A stretch of DNA of 64,000 nucleotides from Lachnospiraceae bacterium UBA7050 (GCA_002493905.1 DLAJ01000002.1:1-64000), one strand, 5' to 3'. Positions 18,455 to 28,095 are shown, counted from the stretch's first letter. A program made the numbers and translations. Notes: generated from the sequence alone by a model not told the origin.

Positions 18455-20491
18455 TTAAGGCTCCATTTCAAGGATTGCCTCACGCAGAAGAGAAAACGGC
18501 GCGGGACCGAGCGAGAGAAAGGCGGTATGGAAGCGCATGTCGCTGTAGGCGTTCCCCCATGCTTTCTCTGCATCTTCTTTGAGCGATAAAATCTCTAAAT
18601 AGCCAAGATAGTATTTTAGATAAGTGACCGGTTCTTCAACGATATATTCATAAATAGAATTTATGACATCTAAGTCAGATAATCCGTAAGCGTTGAGCAG
18701 GGTCTGCGCCTCTTCCCGTGTCATGCCATAGTAGTGAATCGAAATATCCAGCATGGAGTACAGGCAGAGCTGAATACGCCGGTCGATGCGGTAAAAGTCG
18801 CAGAGCAGGGCAAGCGTTTCCGGGGAATAGAGAGATGCCAGCGTTTCCATAGAATCTGAAAGCTGTGAATCAGGCGGTATTTCAACAGAAGCGGCAGACT
18901 CAGGCACTGCCGCCGTGGACGCGGGGGAGGCGCCCCGCTCACTCATCCACTGGACGGCATAGGCATAGGAGAGGTCTTCAACATAAGTTGCCCAGCCTTC
19001 GGCATAACCGCCGTAAGATATGATTCCTTCCAACGGCATGAGGGAGTTTTCGTCCATATCACCCAAATGATAAACATTCTGGTAGAGATGTCCCGGATAG
19101 CCTTCATGCGCGAGTGTTGTATAGAGCGCGAGAGAGTCCGGTTCGTCCCCGTAATTGATGTAGATGCTGTTTGTCTGGTACGCGTCCACTGCAGGGATCA
19201 TATAAAATGCGGGACTTGTGTAGGGACAGAGCGCGTCGTCCACGGGTTTGACTTCATAGGTGATGGAGCCGGGAACGGAGGGAAAATCTGATTTCATGCG
19301 TGCGCGCAGGTCTTCCAGCATTTCTTCCGGTGAGCAGTCAGAGAGAAGCTCCGGCACCGTCATCAACGCCTGCGTCTGGTCGGGAAGCGTGTCGGAAAGT
19401 GCCGAGGCGGTGTTGTATAGTGCATCGTAGTCGGAGGCAAAATGTTCTGTCAGGAGTGTCATAATTTCTTCGGGCGTACGTGAAGAGCCCGTAAGCGCGG
19501 CAAGCCGCGTCTCATAGTAGCGGCAGCCTTCTGCATAGTGGCAGAGTCCCTGATCGTTTGTGCCGGTTCCTTTCAGGAGAAATATGCCGTCGGCAAGGCG
19601 GGCATACGCAGGGGCGACGATTTCTGTGAGGATGGCGTCGTTTTTTGCGAGATATAATTCCAACTCTGATTCGGTACATAGTCCGGCGTTAAAGAGCGTT
19701 TCAAGACGTGAACGGAACGTGGTCTGCAGGAAATGTCTGCCTTGTGCAAGTTCTTCTTTGGTGCAGAGCGTATCGCATTGTTCTATGATTTTTGAGGCGG
19801 CGGCATCCGACATAAAGAGACCTGCCGCTGATTTTTGCTGTTCGTATAAAAGGAGACCGTCAAAATAACTGCCGATGCAGGAAAGCGTATCAAGATATTC
19901 CTGGACATCTGCAATGGATTCGATACGGTATTCGGCGAACAGAATCAGCACGGAGGTTTGCTCACCGGATGAGGGCGAGAGCGGTTCGCCATAGAAAGGC
20001 ATCGACAGCTCGGACAGACTTGTCTTTAAGGAATCCTCCATGATGCGGTAAACCCAGACGTCATGGGAAGAAAGCCTGTGCAGATTGATTTCTGACAAGC
20101 GTGTCATAAATGAAGAGTAGACCGCTTCTGTTTCTGCCGCGGTATGCTCGTCATAGGCAGGCAGGGAAGCCTGTGTATGATCGGGTCCATACTGGATTTT
20201 TAACGCAAAGGTTTCAGGGGATGCCATGGTGTAATGCAGGCTCAGGCTGTTATCCGCCAGCTCGTATGCAATCAGTTCCTTTGAAAGCTGCGCCAGTTTT
20301 TCGTGCTCTTTTTTTGGCTGTATCAAATGCGTGCCCAAAAGAGCGGCAAAAAAAAGAGCAAGCAGAACCGCCGCATAGATCAGGAGGCGTCTATGGATTT
20401 TCTTTGTAGGAGAGATTGCTGACGGGGCATCGGTTTGTAAATGAGGATGGTTTTTGTGCTGGAATATAGGCATATGATTTTGTAAAGGCAT
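18455..20491 (-). CDS. Membrane-anchored DUF885 protein, putative metallohydrolase
   Basis: About 678 residues with an N-terminal membrane helix (about residues 40-58) and a long DUF885 domain to the C terminus. The family's metallopeptidase-like motif is visible as LAHEGYPGHLYQNVY (HExxxH-like), with TNSIYINYGDEPD before it and SYGGYAEGWATYVEDL after it. DUF885 proteins are predicted to be gluzincin-like peptidases or carboxypeptidases outside the cytoplasm; their substrates are mostly unknown. The start is uncertain: ATGs at 20491 and 20473 are possible, neither with a strong ribosome site, and the reading frame stays open further upstream to 20692. The inserted Ser/Ala/Pro-rich stretch near residue 540 is unusual. 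Confidence 0.85.
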   Translation of the reverse strand: MPLQNHMPIFQHKNHPHLQTDAPSAISPTKKIHRRLLIYAAVLLALFFAALLGTHLIQPKKEHEKLAQLSKELIAYELADNSLSLHYTMASPETFALKIQYGPDHTQASLPAYDEHTAAETEAVYSSFMTRLSEINLHRLSSHDVWVYRIMEDSLKTSLSELSMPFYGEPLSPSSGEQTSVLILFAEYRIESIADVQEYLDTLSCIGSYFDGLLLYEQQKSAAGLFMSDAAASKIIEQCDTLCTKEELAQGRHFLQTTFRSRLETLFNAGLCTESELELYLAKNDAILTEIVAPAYARLADGIFLLKGTGTNDQGLCHYAEGCRYYETRLAALTGSSRTPEEIMTLLTEHFASDYDALYNTASALSDTLPDQTQALMTVPELLSDCSPEEMLEDLRARMKSDFPSVPGSITYEVKPVDDALCPYTSPAFYMIPAVDAYQTNSIYINYGDEPDSLALYTTLAHEGYPGHLYQNVYHLGDMDENSLMPLEGIISYGGYAEGWATYVEDLSYAYAVQWMSERGASPASTAAVPESAASVEIPPDSQLSDSMETLASLYSPETLALLCDFYRIDRRIQLCLYSMLDISIHYYGMTREEAQTLLNAYGLSDLDVINSIYEYIVEEPVTYLKYYLGYLEILSLKEDAEKAWGNAYSDMRFHTAFLSLGPAPFSLLREAILEMEP

Positions 20492-20615
20492 ATTTTTTAA
20501 CAATATATGAGGGGCGGACAGAAAGCTGAACCAAAGGAACAGGTTCTGGGCGGCTGGATGTGGAGAATGGCGCTTCGCCCGCAGGCGGCGGGGATGGGAT
20601 AAGGAAGGTATATGA

Positions 20616-21263
20616 ATGGAACAGGAAGAGCGGAAGGAGCAGGAGCTGTATATGGAATATATCCCCGAGGACATTCTGCGGGAGGCCGGCATTTACGGAG
20701 AGCGGATTGCGATCGAGCAGATACGTTTTGAACTCTATGAGCTTGAAAGTGAGTTCAGCGCGTTAAACGGCGAGCTTGCGGGTATGCGCAAGAAATGGGA
20801 CGGGATCAAACGCTCGCTGCGGTTCAGCCTGATTATGGCGGTGATTTTCTGGGGCTTGAATTGGCTGATGTACAGGCTGGGCTTAGAACAGATCATGATT
20901 TCTTCGCAGGGAGACGGCGCGCAGGGGGAGGCGTTTGTGGTGCTTCTGCTGATTGTTGTACTATCGGATGTTTTCAAGACACTCTTTTTTTCGCTCGCCC
21001 AGATTTTTCTGGCGCGCTTCATCTATAAGCTGTACCAATTTCTCAGTAATTATGACAGTGAGGCGTCCAGACGGTGGTGCGCGTGGGTAAAACAGAAAAA
21101 TCTTAGCCAGGAGATCGAACAGCTTGAGCTGCGCTATATCAGGACTGAGGACCGCCTGCGCAGGTTAAAGCAGGTGCGGACCATGTACCGGGAGCGGAAG
21201 CAGGAGGAATGGCGGGAAGACAATCTGCCGGAACGCATTTTGATGGAGCGGGAGTTGATGTAA
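20616..21263 (+). CDS. Two-helix membrane protein with flanking coiled coils, unknown function
   Basis: 215 residues. A charged N-terminal coiled coil (about 1-65) leads to a membrane helix (about 70-86), a short loop, a second hydrophobic segment (about 108-140), and a C-terminal Arg/Glu-rich coiled coil (about 160-215). AAGGAAGG precedes the ATG. I recognise no family. Both termini should lie in the cytoplasm, which would suit a scaffold or sensor role, but that is inference. It is divergent from the DUF885 gene and followed by a terminator. Confidence 0.75.
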   Translation: MEQEERKEQELYMEYIPEDILREAGIYGERIAIEQIRFELYELESEFSALNGELAGMRKKWDGIKRSLRFSLIMAVIFWGLNWLMYRLGLEQIMISSQGDGAQGEAFVVLLLIVVLSDVFKTLFFSLAQIFLARFIYKLYQFLSNYDSEASRRWCAWVKQKNLSQEIEQLELRYIRTEDRLRRLKQVRTMYRERKQEEWREDNLPERILMERELM

Positions 21264-21310
21264 CAGTTCAGCCTTCGGTTTCTCTGTTACGGGTTCGCTA
21301 TGAAAAAATG

Positions 21311-21334
21311 AAAAACGCATTGTCGCGTTTTTTT
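21311..21334 (+). terminator. Intrinsic terminator after the coiled-coil membrane protein
   Basis: Stem AAAAACGC (21311-21318) with GCGTTTTT (21325-21332), loop of 6 nt, and a T-run to 21334. Confidence 0.85.
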
Positions 21335-21398
21335 ATCTGTGATAGAATAAAGACAGCTTGATTTGACAAATAACAATGAGAAAGGAGTATCGCAGAAC

Positions 21399-22244
21399 AT
21401 GACAAATTTAGAACTTGCCAAGGCTGCCAACCGTGTGCGTAAGGGAATCGTGTCTTCCGTGCACAGCGCAAAGGCAGGGCATCCCGGAGGCTCGCTTTCA
21501 GCGGCGGATATCTATACGTTTTTGTATTTTGAAGAAATGAATGTTGATCCCAAAAATCCGAAAGATCCCGACAGAGACCGCTTTGTTTTGTCAAAGGGGC
21601 ATACGGCTCCCGGCTACTATTCCACGCTTGCGAATCGTGGATTTTTTCCAGTGGAGGATCTGCTGACACTGCGTAAGCTCGGCTCTTATTTACAGGGGCA
21701 CCCAGATATGAAGCATATTCCGGGTGTGGATATGAGCAGCGGTTCGCTCGGACAGGGCATTTCCGCGGCGGTCGGCATGGCGCTTGCAGGAAAGATGGAT
21801 AAGAAAGATTACCGCGTTTATACCCTGCTTGGTGACGGTGAAATTCAGGAAGGACAGGTCTGGGAGGCATCCATGTTTGCGGGGGCAAGAAACTTAGATA
21901 ACCTCTGCGTGATCGTGGATAATAACGGACTGCAGATTGACGGAAGGATTGAGGACGTCTGCTCGCCGTATCCGATCGATCAGAAGTTTGAGGCGTTTAA
22001 TTTCCATGTGATGAACGTAAATGCACATGATTTTGATGAGCTCCGCGCTGCGTTTACTGAGGCGAGGGCACAGAAGGGAAAACCGACAGCGATTATTGCG
22101 CACAGTGTCAAAGGCAAGGGTGTATCGTTTATGGAGAACAATGCAGGCTGGCACGGCAAAGCGCCGAATGATGAAGAATATGCGGTGGCAATGGCAGACC
22201 TTGATAAGATCGACGCCGAATTAGAGAAAGCAGGTGAAGCATAA
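21399..22244 (+). CDS. Transketolase, N-terminal subunit
   Basis: 281 residues covering the thiamine diphosphate binding half of transketolase. HSAKAGHPGGSLSAADIY, SKGHTAPGYYSTLANRGFF, and the TPP/metal motif GDGEIQEGQVWEASMFAG with NNGLQIDG are all present. Together with the next gene it forms the split transketolase common in Clostridia, moving two-carbon units between pentose phosphate sugars in the cytoplasm. The ATG at 21399 follows AAAGGAG at 21381-21386; an upstream TTG at 21363 is less likely. Its TAA overlaps the ATG of the second subunit by one base. Confidence 0.96.
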   Translation: MTNLELAKAANRVRKGIVSSVHSAKAGHPGGSLSAADIYTFLYFEEMNVDPKNPKDPDRDRFVLSKGHTAPGYYSTLANRGFFPVEDLLTLRKLGSYLQGHPDMKHIPGVDMSSGSLGQGISAAVGMALAGKMDKKDYRVYTLLGDGEIQEGQVWEASMFAGARNLDNLCVIVDNNGLQIDGRIEDVCSPYPIDQKFEAFNFHVMNVNAHDFDELRAAFTEARAQKGKPTAIIAHSVKGKGVSFMENNAGWHGKAPNDEEYAVAMADLDKIDAELEKAGEA

Positions 22245-23182
22245 TGGCAGATGTGAAAAAAATAGCAACGAGAGAGAGCTACGGCAACGCGCTTGTTGAG
22301 GTGGGCAGGGATTATCCGAATCTTGTTGTGCTGGATGCCGATCTTGCGGGAGCAACAAAAACAAGTACGTTCAAGAAGGAGTTTCCCGACCGTCATATCG
22401 ACTGCGGAATCGCTGAGTGTAATATGGTAGGAATTGCGGCGGGGCTTTCCACGACGGGGAAAATTCCGTTTGTGAGCTCTTTTGCGATGTTCGCGGCGGG
22501 ACGCGCGTTTGAGCAGGTGCGTAATTCCGTCGGTTATCCGCACCTGAATGTAAAAATTGGCGCGACGCACGCCGGAATCACGGTCGGTGAGGACGGTGCG
22601 AGCCATCAGTGTAATGAAGACCTCGCGCTCATGAGGACGATACCGGGCATGGTCGTGATGTGTCCCTCCGATGATGTGGAGGCAAAGGCGGCTGTCCGTG
22701 CGGCAGTCGAGCATGAAGGCCCGGTTTATTTGAGATTCGGAAGAAGCGCGGTACCGGTTATCAATGACAGGCCGGAATATTCGTTCAAGATCGGAAAAGG
22801 CGAGGTGCTCCGCGAGGGAACGGATGTGACGATCGTTGCGACCGGAATCTGTGTGGCGACGGCGCTAGAGGCGGCAGAGAAGCTTGCTGCGGACGGTGTG
22901 AACGCGGAAGTTATCAATATCTGCACGATTAAGCCGCTTGACGAAGAGCTGATCATTGCAAGCGCAAAGAAGACCGGCAAAGTAGTTACAGCGGAGGAGC
23001 ATTCTGTGATCGGCGGCTTAGGAAGCGCCGTGTGCGATGCGCTCTGCAAGTCGGCGCCGACGCCGGTATGTAAGATCGGCATGCAGGATGTGTTCGGCGA
23101 ATCCGGTTCGGCAAGCGCGCTTGTCCAGAAATACGGATTGGACGGCGAGGGCATTTACAAACAGGTAAAAGAGTTTTTATAA
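22244..23182 (+). CDS. Transketolase, C-terminal subunit
   Basis: 312 residues: the pyrimidine-binding domain (ATRESYGNALVEVGRDYP, DADLAGATKTSTF, GIAECNMVGIAAGLSTTGK, PFVSSFAMFAAGRAFEQVRN) and the C-terminal transketolase domain (VTAEEHSVIGGLGSAV, FGESGSASALVQKYGLDGEGI). It completes the active site with the preceding subunit and is translationally coupled to it. A terminator follows immediately at 23192. Confidence 0.96.
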   Translation: MADVKKIATRESYGNALVEVGRDYPNLVVLDADLAGATKTSTFKKEFPDRHIDCGIAECNMVGIAAGLSTTGKIPFVSSFAMFAAGRAFEQVRNSVGYPHLNVKIGATHAGITVGEDGASHQCNEDLALMRTIPGMVVMCPSDDVEAKAAVRAAVEHEGPVYLRFGRSAVPVINDRPEYSFKIGKGEVLREGTDVTIVATGICVATALEAAEKLAADGVNAEVINICTIKPLDEELIIASAKKTGKVVTAEEHSVIGGLGSAVCDALCKSAPTPVCKIGMQDVFGESGSASALVQKYGLDGEGIYKQVKEFL

Positions 23183-23191
23183 AAACATAGG

Positions 23192-23227
23192 AAAAACCGG
23201 AGCATCTGTCAGGTGCTCCGGTTTTTT
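23192..23227. terminator. Bidirectional terminator between transketolase and the lacI-type gene
   Basis: A 13-bp stem (23192-23204 with 23214-23226) with A-rich and T-rich flanks on both strands. It overlaps the last codons of the minus-strand LacI-family gene. Confidence 0.88.
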
Positions 23228-24228
23228 GTGGATTCTCTTGCCGTGATGGAGGGCAGCGTGCAGTAAAACTGAATTTGAAGATTTGGTTTTTTGATCTTGT
23301 TTAAGATCAGTTTTCCTGCCTGTATTCCCATGTCATAAACATCTATATTTACTACGGTCAGCTTGGGCTCTAAAATCCGCGAAAACGGATAATCGTCAAA
23401 TGTTAAGACTCCCATGTCATCCGGTATTTTCATCTGATGTTCTTTCAATGCGCTGACACAGCCGTAGGCAATATAATTGTTGGCGCAGATGATGACGTCC
23501 GGCAGGTTAGGATTATGAAGGAGCTGTTTTGTCATCTGAAAGCCGCTTTCGCAGTCCGACGCTCCGTATTGCAGATGGTGTTTTGGCACGATCACATCGT
23601 ATTCTTTGAGTACCGAAAGGACGCCTGCCAGACGGTGTGCGGAAATTTTGTCTTCATCCGTTCCGCCAATAAAGGCAAGGGACTGATAACCGTGCTGTAA
23701 CAGAAAGTTCGCTGCCATTTCACCGGCAAGCTTGTTGTCGATATCCAGCCAGCAGAAATGGCTTGGAAAGTGGGGCTGTCCCAATACGATATGGGGGATT
23801 TCTTTTTGTTTCACAAGATCGTCAAGGGCTTTGGAAATGACGGAAGCATGAATGACCATGCCGTCTGCCATCTTGCTTTCAAATACGTCCCGGACAAACT
23901 CAGGGGCCTGTTCCGGCGTCATGTCTTTGACGCTGAGCAGATAGCCCTTATTTCCAAGCGCGTGCTCTAAGCCAGACATGATCTCAAACATGTGGGGATT
24001 CGAGAACCCGGCGTTTTCGCCCAAAGTTGTCAAAAACAGGACCTGTCTGGTGCTCTGCCTTGCAAAATTACGCGCCCGCAGATTTGGGTGATAATTCAGT
24101 TCGTCCATCGCCCTGCGGACATGATCGATCGTTCTCTGTGAAATAGAATAGGAACCATTCATCACTTTTGAGACGGTTGCTGTAGATACGCCAGCCAGTT
24201 TTGCCACATCTTTGATCGTAGCCGCCAT
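23209..24228 (-). CDS. LacI-family regulator of the starch/maltodextrin operon
   Basis: 339 residues. The N terminus is a textbook LacI helix-turn-helix and hinge: TIKDVAKLAGVSTATVSKVM, NELNYHPN-type DELNYHPNLRAR, followed by the periplasmic-binding-type sugar domain (VLTFDDYPFSRIL, IDVYDMGIQAGKLIL). It is the last gene of the minus-strand operon and starts 90 nt after the GH13 gene. The relation to MalR/CcpA-type regulators suggests repression relieved by maltose or maltodextrins. The ribosome site is AGGTG. Candidate operators lie in front of the first operon gene at 30786-30841. Confidence 0.93.
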   Translation of the reverse strand: MAATIKDVAKLAGVSTATVSKVMNGSYSISQRTIDHVRRAMDELNYHPNLRARNFARQSTRQVLFLTTLGENAGFSNPHMFEIMSGLEHALGNKGYLLSVKDMTPEQAPEFVRDVFESKMADGMVIHASVISKALDDLVKQKEIPHIVLGQPHFPSHFCWLDIDNKLAGEMAANFLLQHGYQSLAFIGGTDEDKISAHRLAGVLSVLKEYDVIVPKHHLQYGASDCESGFQMTKQLLHNPNLPDVIICANNYIAYGCVSALKEHQMKIPDDMGVLTFDDYPFSRILEPKLTVVNIDVYDMGIQAGKLILNKIKKPNLQIQFYCTLPSITARESTKNRST

Positions 24229-24317
24229 TCGGACACCTGCCTTTCTGCTGAATAGGGAAAAATCGACAAAAAATCTCTTAGCCCTGTCTATGACATAGGA
24301 TTCTAAAAAAGCATCGT

Positions 24318-26072
24318 TCAGTTTCCATTTTTCAGAACGCGGGACAAAAACACGGAAAAGCCCATAGGGGCAAGCTGCCGCCCGGTAAGTCCCTCCTGCC
24401 AGAGGATTTCCTGTAATTCGCCGGAAGCGAAAACCGTCTCCGGAAGCAGCTCTGCGGTATCGCTTACATTCATTGCGATTACAATTCTATCAGAATCCGT
24501 TTCTCTTGCATAGACATAAAGCCTGCTTCCGCGCTCCGCAGATAAGGTCCGGTAAGTTCCGTGTCTGAGCGCCGGAAATTTACTGCGCAGCAGAATAGCT
24601 TGTTTGTAAAAAGAATATAATTCGTCCTCCGCCTTCTCCCATTTCATCGGCGCCCGGTATTCCTCTTCCAGAACACCGTCCATTCCTTTTTCATCTCCGT
24701 AAAAAACCGAGGGGATTCCCGGAAATGTCATTTGAAATAGGACCGCAAGCCGGTAGCGCTGCACATCGCCGCTGCACAGGGATAAAAAGCGGCTGACATC
24801 GTGGCTGTCCAAAAGATTCAGCTGGGCGTAGAGGGTCTGTTCCCGGTAACGCATCCGCATGTTAGTCACCCTGCCGTCGAACGCATAGGCGTCGATGCTT
24901 TTTTCGGCAAAAAATCGGCGGCAGTGTTTTCTGAAATCATAATTCATCGCGGAGTCAAATATTTTGCCGTCCAGCCAGTGGCGTGCGGTTTCCCACACTT
25001 CGCCGATTAAAATAGCGTCGGGATTCACTTCTTTTGCCGCTTTGCGGAAAGCTTCCCAGAAGCCGTCGTTGATCTCGCTTGCGACGTCCAGCCGCCAGCC
25101 GTCAATATCGTATTCTTTCAGCCAATACTGGCATACCTTACAGAAGTATGCCATGACTTCGGGATTCGCGGTATTGAGCTTGGGCATCATCCTTTCATAT
25201 CCGAAGCACTCATAGCTCGGATAAATTTCACCGTTTTCGGGCCTGACAACCGGAAAGGTAAGGCGGTAAAACCAGTCTTTGTAGCGCGAAGCCTCCCCGT
25301 TTTTGACAACATCGTCAAATGCAAAGAATTTCCAGCCGCAGTGATTGAATACGCCATCGATGATGACCCGTATTCCGTTTGCGTGAAAAAGCGTGACCAT
25401 CTCCCTGAACTCTTCGTTTGTCCCAAAGCAGGGGTCGATATGAAAGTAATCCAAAAGATCATATTTGTGATATTCTCCGGCAGCAAAGATCGGGTTGATA
25501 TAAACGGCGTTAATTCCAAGGTCTTTGAGATAGGAGACATTTTCGGTAATGCCCTTAATCGTGCCGCCGAGCTTTCCGTGTACGGATTCACCGTCAAATT
25601 CTTTCTGCGAAGGGCTGCATGAGAGATACGCGCGGCCGGTCGCAAAACTGTCCGGGAAAATGTTATAAATGACCGCGTCTTTTGCCCACGCCGGAACGGA
25701 TACGATGTCCGCCCTGTGATTGTAGGGAAGCTGATAATATTCCGAACGGTCGTCCACGCAGTCATCCATAAAACAGTCTCCGTAATAAAGTACGCGCTCC
25801 GGGCCGGAGATGAGTTCAAAATAATAATTGATACGCTTGTAGGGATTTAAGAGTGTTGTCTCATAATAATCGAAGTATTCGTCCGACGCACAGATGTCCA
25901 TTTCCTGTTCGGAAAAAATAACCGGAGTCTGTCTGCACGCCCTGTCGCCAAAATGCAGGATACAGCTTGTCAGGTCGCCTCTGGCGCATCGAAGCCGGAT
26001 CGTCACATGCTCTTCATCAATCCCGTATGCATATTCCGACATCGGAATATGTAAGACTGCAGTTCTGTTCAT
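24318..26072 (-). CDS. Cytoplasmic GH13 alpha-glucosidase (neopullulanase/maltogenic amylase-like)
   Basis: 584 residues: an N-terminal CBM34-like beta domain (about 1-120) and a GH13 barrel. Catalytic residues are visible: nucleophile Asp329 in GWRLDVA, acid/base Glu358 in LIGEVWE, and transition-state Asp425 in LLDSHDVSR; DGVFNHCG is conserved region I. This architecture fits the GH13_20 group, which cleaves maltodextrins, pullulan and cyclodextrins. There is no signal peptide, so it degrades imported oligosaccharides. The start at 26072 is fixed by AAGGAG 9 nt upstream; the open frame extends upstream across the intergenic hairpins but that part is not coding. Confidence 0.94.
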   Translation of the reverse strand: MNRTAVLHIPMSEYAYGIDEEHVTIRLRCARGDLTSCILHFGDRACRQTPVIFSEQEMDICASDEYFDYYETTLLNPYKRINYYFELISGPERVLYYGDCFMDDCVDDRSEYYQLPYNHRADIVSVPAWAKDAVIYNIFPDSFATGRAYLSCSPSQKEFDGESVHGKLGGTIKGITENVSYLKDLGINAVYINPIFAAGEYHKYDLLDYFHIDPCFGTNEEFREMVTLFHANGIRVIIDGVFNHCGWKFFAFDDVVKNGEASRYKDWFYRLTFPVVRPENGEIYPSYECFGYERMMPKLNTANPEVMAYFCKVCQYWLKEYDIDGWRLDVASEINDGFWEAFRKAAKEVNPDAILIGEVWETARHWLDGKIFDSAMNYDFRKHCRRFFAEKSIDAYAFDGRVTNMRMRYREQTLYAQLNLLDSHDVSRFLSLCSGDVQRYRLAVLFQMTFPGIPSVFYGDEKGMDGVLEEEYRAPMKWEKAEDELYSFYKQAILLRSKFPALRHGTYRTLSAERGSRLYVYARETDSDRIVIAMNVSDTAELLPETVFASGELQEILWQEGLTGRQLAPMGFSVFLSRVLKNGN

Positions 26073-26166
26073 CGTGTATTTCTCCTTATGTTTGCATTGA
26101 AATTCCTTAACCATGGAAGACGTTCCGCAGGAAAGTCTTTTACTTATAGGAGATTTCCTCACCACG

Positions 26167-26221
26167 GAAGAATCCGCAAAGCGGATTCTTCGAAAGACTT
26201 TCGCTTCAGCGAAAGTCTTTT
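26167..26221. promoter_or_regulatory. Paired intergenic hairpins between malG-like and GH13 genes
   Basis: Two adjacent perfect hairpins: 26167-26191 (11-bp stem, AAA loop) and 26193-26220 (12-bp stem, 4-nt loop). They immediately follow the permease stop on the minus strand. The T-run (26218-26223) is on the plus strand only, so for the operon transcript they are more likely a processing, stabilising or partial-attenuation element than a full terminator. Confidence 0.75.
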
Positions 26222-27067
26222 TTAGCCCTTTACACCTCCTGAGGTAAGCCCTGACGCCATGTTTTTTTGAAGGGCAAAAAAGATGATGAGGATGGGCAGG
26301 GATACTAAGAGCGAAGCCGCTGAAAATACGGGCCAGCTTCCGCTCGTCTCGTTTGCCTGTAACGAGTAGAGACCCGCGGCGAGCGTATAGGTCTGTTCTC
26401 CGGTCATAAAATTGATCGAAAAAATGTACTCGTTCCACACATAGATCAATACCATCATTGCCGTGACCGCGATCGTCGGTTTTGCGAGCGGCAGCACGAT
26501 ACGCAGTACGATCTGAATCGGGCTTGCGCCGTCGATTTTCGCTGCCTCTTCGATTTCCACAGGGATTGTGTCGAAATATCCCTTCATGTTCCATAGTGCG
26601 AATACCGCCATTGTTCCGGTATAGACAATGATGAGACCGGTCTTCGTATTGATCAGCCCCATCGGGCTTAACAGCTTATACAGCGCTGTCATGGACAACA
26701 GCGAGGGAAACGCGTACAGCAGAATGAGGAGCTGCAGGATTGCTTTTCTTCCGGCGAACCGTCTTCTGGAAAAAATGTATGCTGCCGGAATCCCCGTTCC
26801 GAGCGATATGACGACTGTGGAGACGGCGAGTATGAGGCTGTTTTTGAACCACAGAACAACCGGTTCCTCCGTGAACACCTTCCGGTAATTCTGAAATGTC
26901 ACGCTCCGCGGAATAAAAGAAAAATCCGAGCCGAGCAGGCTGTTCTGTTCATTGATCGAGACGGAAAACGCATAGAGAATCGGCACAAATGTCACGAAGC
27001 ATACAAAAATCAGAATCAGATTGACGAATACAAGTTTACATTGCTGTTTTTGTTTTTTATGCATCAT
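26222..27067 (-). CDS. Maltodextrin ABC transporter permease, MalG-like
   Basis: 281 residues with six membrane helices and the EAA loop EEAAKIDGASPIQIVLRIVLPLAKP that docks to the ATPase. The tail region MASGLTSGGVKG is typical of MalG-type carbohydrate permeases. Its ATG overlaps the stop of the upstream malF-like gene by 4 nt, giving translational coupling. No ABC ATPase is encoded in the operon, so a shared MsmK-type ATPase encoded elsewhere is expected. Confidence 0.94.
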   Translation of the reverse strand: MMHKKQKQQCKLVFVNLILIFVCFVTFVPILYAFSVSINEQNSLLGSDFSFIPRSVTFQNYRKVFTEEPVVLWFKNSLILAVSTVVISLGTGIPAAYIFSRRRFAGRKAILQLLILLYAFPSLLSMTALYKLLSPMGLINTKTGLIIVYTGTMAVFALWNMKGYFDTIPVEIEEAAKIDGASPIQIVLRIVLPLAKPTIAVTAMMVLIYVWNEYIFSINFMTGEQTYTLAAGLYSLQANETSGSWPVFSAASLLVSLPILIIFFALQKNMASGLTSGGVKG

Positions 27068-27972
27068 CCGTTTTCCTCCTTCGGCTTCATATTGATGACA
27101 TATGAGAAGACGATCAGGATGACAAAAATGATCATCGATACCGCCGAACTGTAGCCGTAATTGTTGGTGATAAACGCATTTTCATAGGCGTAAGTCAGGA
27201 TTGTGTGAATATGTGCGCCGGTCTTTGCACCCGCCTGCTGTGTCAGCAGATAAATAACGTCAAATTGCTTAAACGTCGTAAAAATCGTGATGATAACGGA
27301 GGGCGCGATGATCGGCCTGATCGCCGGAAGCGTGATATAGCGGGTGCGCTGCAGCCATCCGGCGCCGTCTAAAAGCGCGCTTTCGTAGTAGCTTTGGTCG
27401 ACGCTCTGCAGGGCGCCGTCAATGATCGTGATCATAAAGGGAAGCGCCAGCCATAAATTGACGACTGTGCAGCAGATAAATGCTGATGTATCGTTTGCAA
27501 GCCATCTGACCGGAGAGAGTCCCAGCTTCTCCATCCACTGATTTAACAGGCCGAACTGGGAATTGAACATCCCGGTTTTCCATAAAAGGATGGACACATA
27601 ACCTGGCATTGCCCACGGTACGATCAAAAGCGTCCGGTAACAGTTCCGAAGCCGTAAGCCTTTTGTATTCAGCAGGTTTGCCAGCAGATAAGCAATCACG
27701 AGCTGCAGAACCATATTGACAAGCGTCCATCCGACCGTTAAGAGAAGCGCGGAGAGGAAACCGCTGTCAAATACGAGCAGCGCTTCTTTATAATTAGCAA
27801 GTCCGATCAGATCATACGTAAACCAGTGATATACATTCATATTTGTCAGAGATATATATCCGGTATAAAGAATCGGGAAAATGACGATCAGGCAGATCAA
27901 AATGAGGGACGGCGCCGACCATAAGTAGGAAATCAATAAGTTGTGTTTCTTTTTTTGTTTGTATGTTTTCAT
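27064..27972 (-). CDS. Maltodextrin ABC transporter permease, MalF-like
   Basis: 302 residues with six predicted helices and the EAA motif YYESALLDGAGWLQRTRYI with TLPAIRP. It forms the membrane channel with the MalG-like protein for solute delivered by the binding lipoprotein encoded upstream. It lacks the extra periplasmic domain of enterobacterial MalF, as usual for Firmicutes. The start follows GAGG. Confidence 0.93.
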   Translation of the reverse strand: MKTYKQKKKHNLLISYLWSAPSLILICLIVIFPILYTGYISLTNMNVYHWFTYDLIGLANYKEALLVFDSGFLSALLLTVGWTLVNMVLQLVIAYLLANLLNTKGLRLRNCYRTLLIVPWAMPGYVSILLWKTGMFNSQFGLLNQWMEKLGLSPVRWLANDTSAFICCTVVNLWLALPFMITIIDGALQSVDQSYYESALLDGAGWLQRTRYITLPAIRPIIAPSVIITIFTTFKQFDVIYLLTQQAGAKTGAHIHTILTYAYENAFITNNYGYSSAVSMIIFVILIVFSYVINMKPKEENG

Positions 27973-28050
27973 GGGTATACCTCGGCATCACGTTTCATGA
28001 CAGATTTCTGAGTATCAAAAAGATCGCTTAGGAAATTTCCTCAACTCCGT

Positions 28051-28095
28051 AAGAAATGCCTTGCATTTCTTTTAATGCGTCGCTGCGAGCGACGC
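28051..28095. promoter_or_regulatory. Paired hairpins between malE-like and malF-like genes
   Basis: Two hairpins: 28051-28071 (8-bp stem, CCTTG loop) and 28077-28095 (8-bp stem GCGTCGCT/AGCGACGC, GCG loop), the second overlapping the stop codon of the binding-protein gene. There is no T-run on the operon strand. The layout parallels the hairpins after malE in enterobacteria that protect malE mRNA and keep the binding protein more abundant than the permeases. Confidence 0.72.
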
